NCBI GenBank assembly: GCA_951799405.1
Contig: OX637344.1
Location: 8,184,001-8,248,000 of the forward strand
DNA from: Agapetus fuscipes
Taxonomy: Eukaryota; Arthropoda; Insecta; Trichoptera; Glossosomatidae
Direction of reading: 5' to 3'
Length of the DNA stretch: 64,000 bases
Positions within the stretch are counted from its first letter, which is position 1. Each line of letters begins with the position of its first letter. The notes under the pieces were generated by a model that was given only the letters and a program-made list of their open reading frames with translations, ran no database searches and was not told the origin of the DNA. A program made the translations under genes and the position numbers. This document shows positions 63,742 to 64,000 of the stretch, one piece after another.

Positions 63742-64000
63742 CTGTAACATAACACACAACAATGAGTTTGTCTGACATCAGAGATGAGCCCTCCTTAGCT
63801 AAACTTACCAAGTCCTCCACTGCAACATAACACACAACAATAAGTTTGTCTGACATCAGAGATGAGCCCTCCTTAGCTAAACTTACCAAGTCCTCCACTG
63901 CAACATAACACACAACAATAAGTTTGTCTGACATCAGAGATGAGCCCTCCTTAGCTAAACTTACCAAGTCCTCCACTGCAACATAACACACAACAATAAG
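63696..64000 (-). repeat. 78-bp tandem array across the HINT3 intron/exon boundary
   Basis: Each unit joins the last 32 bp of the intron to the first 46 bp of the exon. The boundary copy (63696-63773) is followed by copies at 63774-63851, 63852-63929 and a partial one to the window end. The outer copies are almost identical. They carry GTAAGT where the exon has GTGAGT, so each repeat has an acceptor and, 11 nt later, a consensus donor. 78 is a multiple of 3 and the array stays open as 26-residue repeats. Confidence 0.95.

Noticed and set aside
1..64000. CRISPR array, operons or prokaryotic signals
   Set aside because: Repeat types, splice signals and LINE/SINE content are eukaryotic; no regularly spaced direct repeats with unique spacers exist.

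Overview
This window is eukaryotic, AT-rich, intron-scale DNA, almost certainly from an arthropod and probably an insect; I cannot name the species. The reasons are the absence of dense open reading frames and the many families of short interspersed repeats: tRNA-headed SINEs, MITEs, LINE 3' ends and Penelope-like palindromes. I recognise one cellular gene. It is a 194-bp exon of HINT3 (histidine triad nucleotide-binding protein 3) on the minus strand at the right edge (63548-63741), carrying the intact HLHLHAI motif. The rest of that gene lies outside the window or was not found.

Most of the window is a layered archive of mobile elements. Labels used here are my own. SINE-A, SINE-B and SINE-F are three SINEs with tRNA-like heads; A and B have about 15 copies each and F has four. 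LINE-C is a non-LTR retrotransposon; its 3' untranslated tail, rep-C, occurs about 19 times, usually alone. At 11.85-12.66, 27.78-28.49 and 55.2-56.16 kb the tail sits behind the decayed reverse transcriptase C-terminus. Other LINE remnants lie at 4.9, 6.5, 19.4, 25.8, 28.7, 34.2, 35.0, 36.3, 43.0 and 63.0 kb. DNA elements include a 2.5-kb TTAA-flanked transposon with a broken transposase (6955-9457), a 1.34-kb hAT with a perfect 8-bp target duplication (53195-54535), a 431-bp hAT MITE (4141-4571), a TA-flanked 663-bp element (46543-47205), and MITE families D and E plus several foldbacks.

The most interesting layer is a set of palindromic or single-armed elements at 2.3, 15.1, 19.1, 23.8, 27.5, 45.9, 54.3 and 60.9 kb. 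They carry a hammerhead-ribozyme-like core: CTGANGA, a short hairpin, then GAA followed in most copies by a six-base self-complementary block such as AACGTT, ACCGGT or ACTAGT. Two are flanked by exact 12-bp target duplications, as expected of Penelope-like retroelements. The clearest copies have one extra T between CTGANGA and the hairpin, a departure from the textbook core.

Layout: 0-6.4 kb, repeats and a hAT MITE; 6.4-9.5 kb, nested LINE and the TTAA transposon; 10-17.5 kb, SINEs and LINE-C; 18.2-18.6 kb, minisatellite; 19-20.1 kb, perfect palindrome and nested LINEs; 21-28.5 kb, nested SINEs, foldbacks and LINE-C; 28.5-42.9 kb, sparse repeats; 42.9-43.7 kb, tandem MITE split by a poly(A) LINE; 45.8-48.8 kb, palindrome, TA element and 21-bp minisatellite with higher-order units; 50-56.2 kb, LINE-C copies and hAT; 57.2-62.5 kb, SINEs; 63-64 kb, LINE fragment and the HINT3 exon with a 78-bp tandem array spanning its intron/exon boundary. 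No genes act together in a pathway here.
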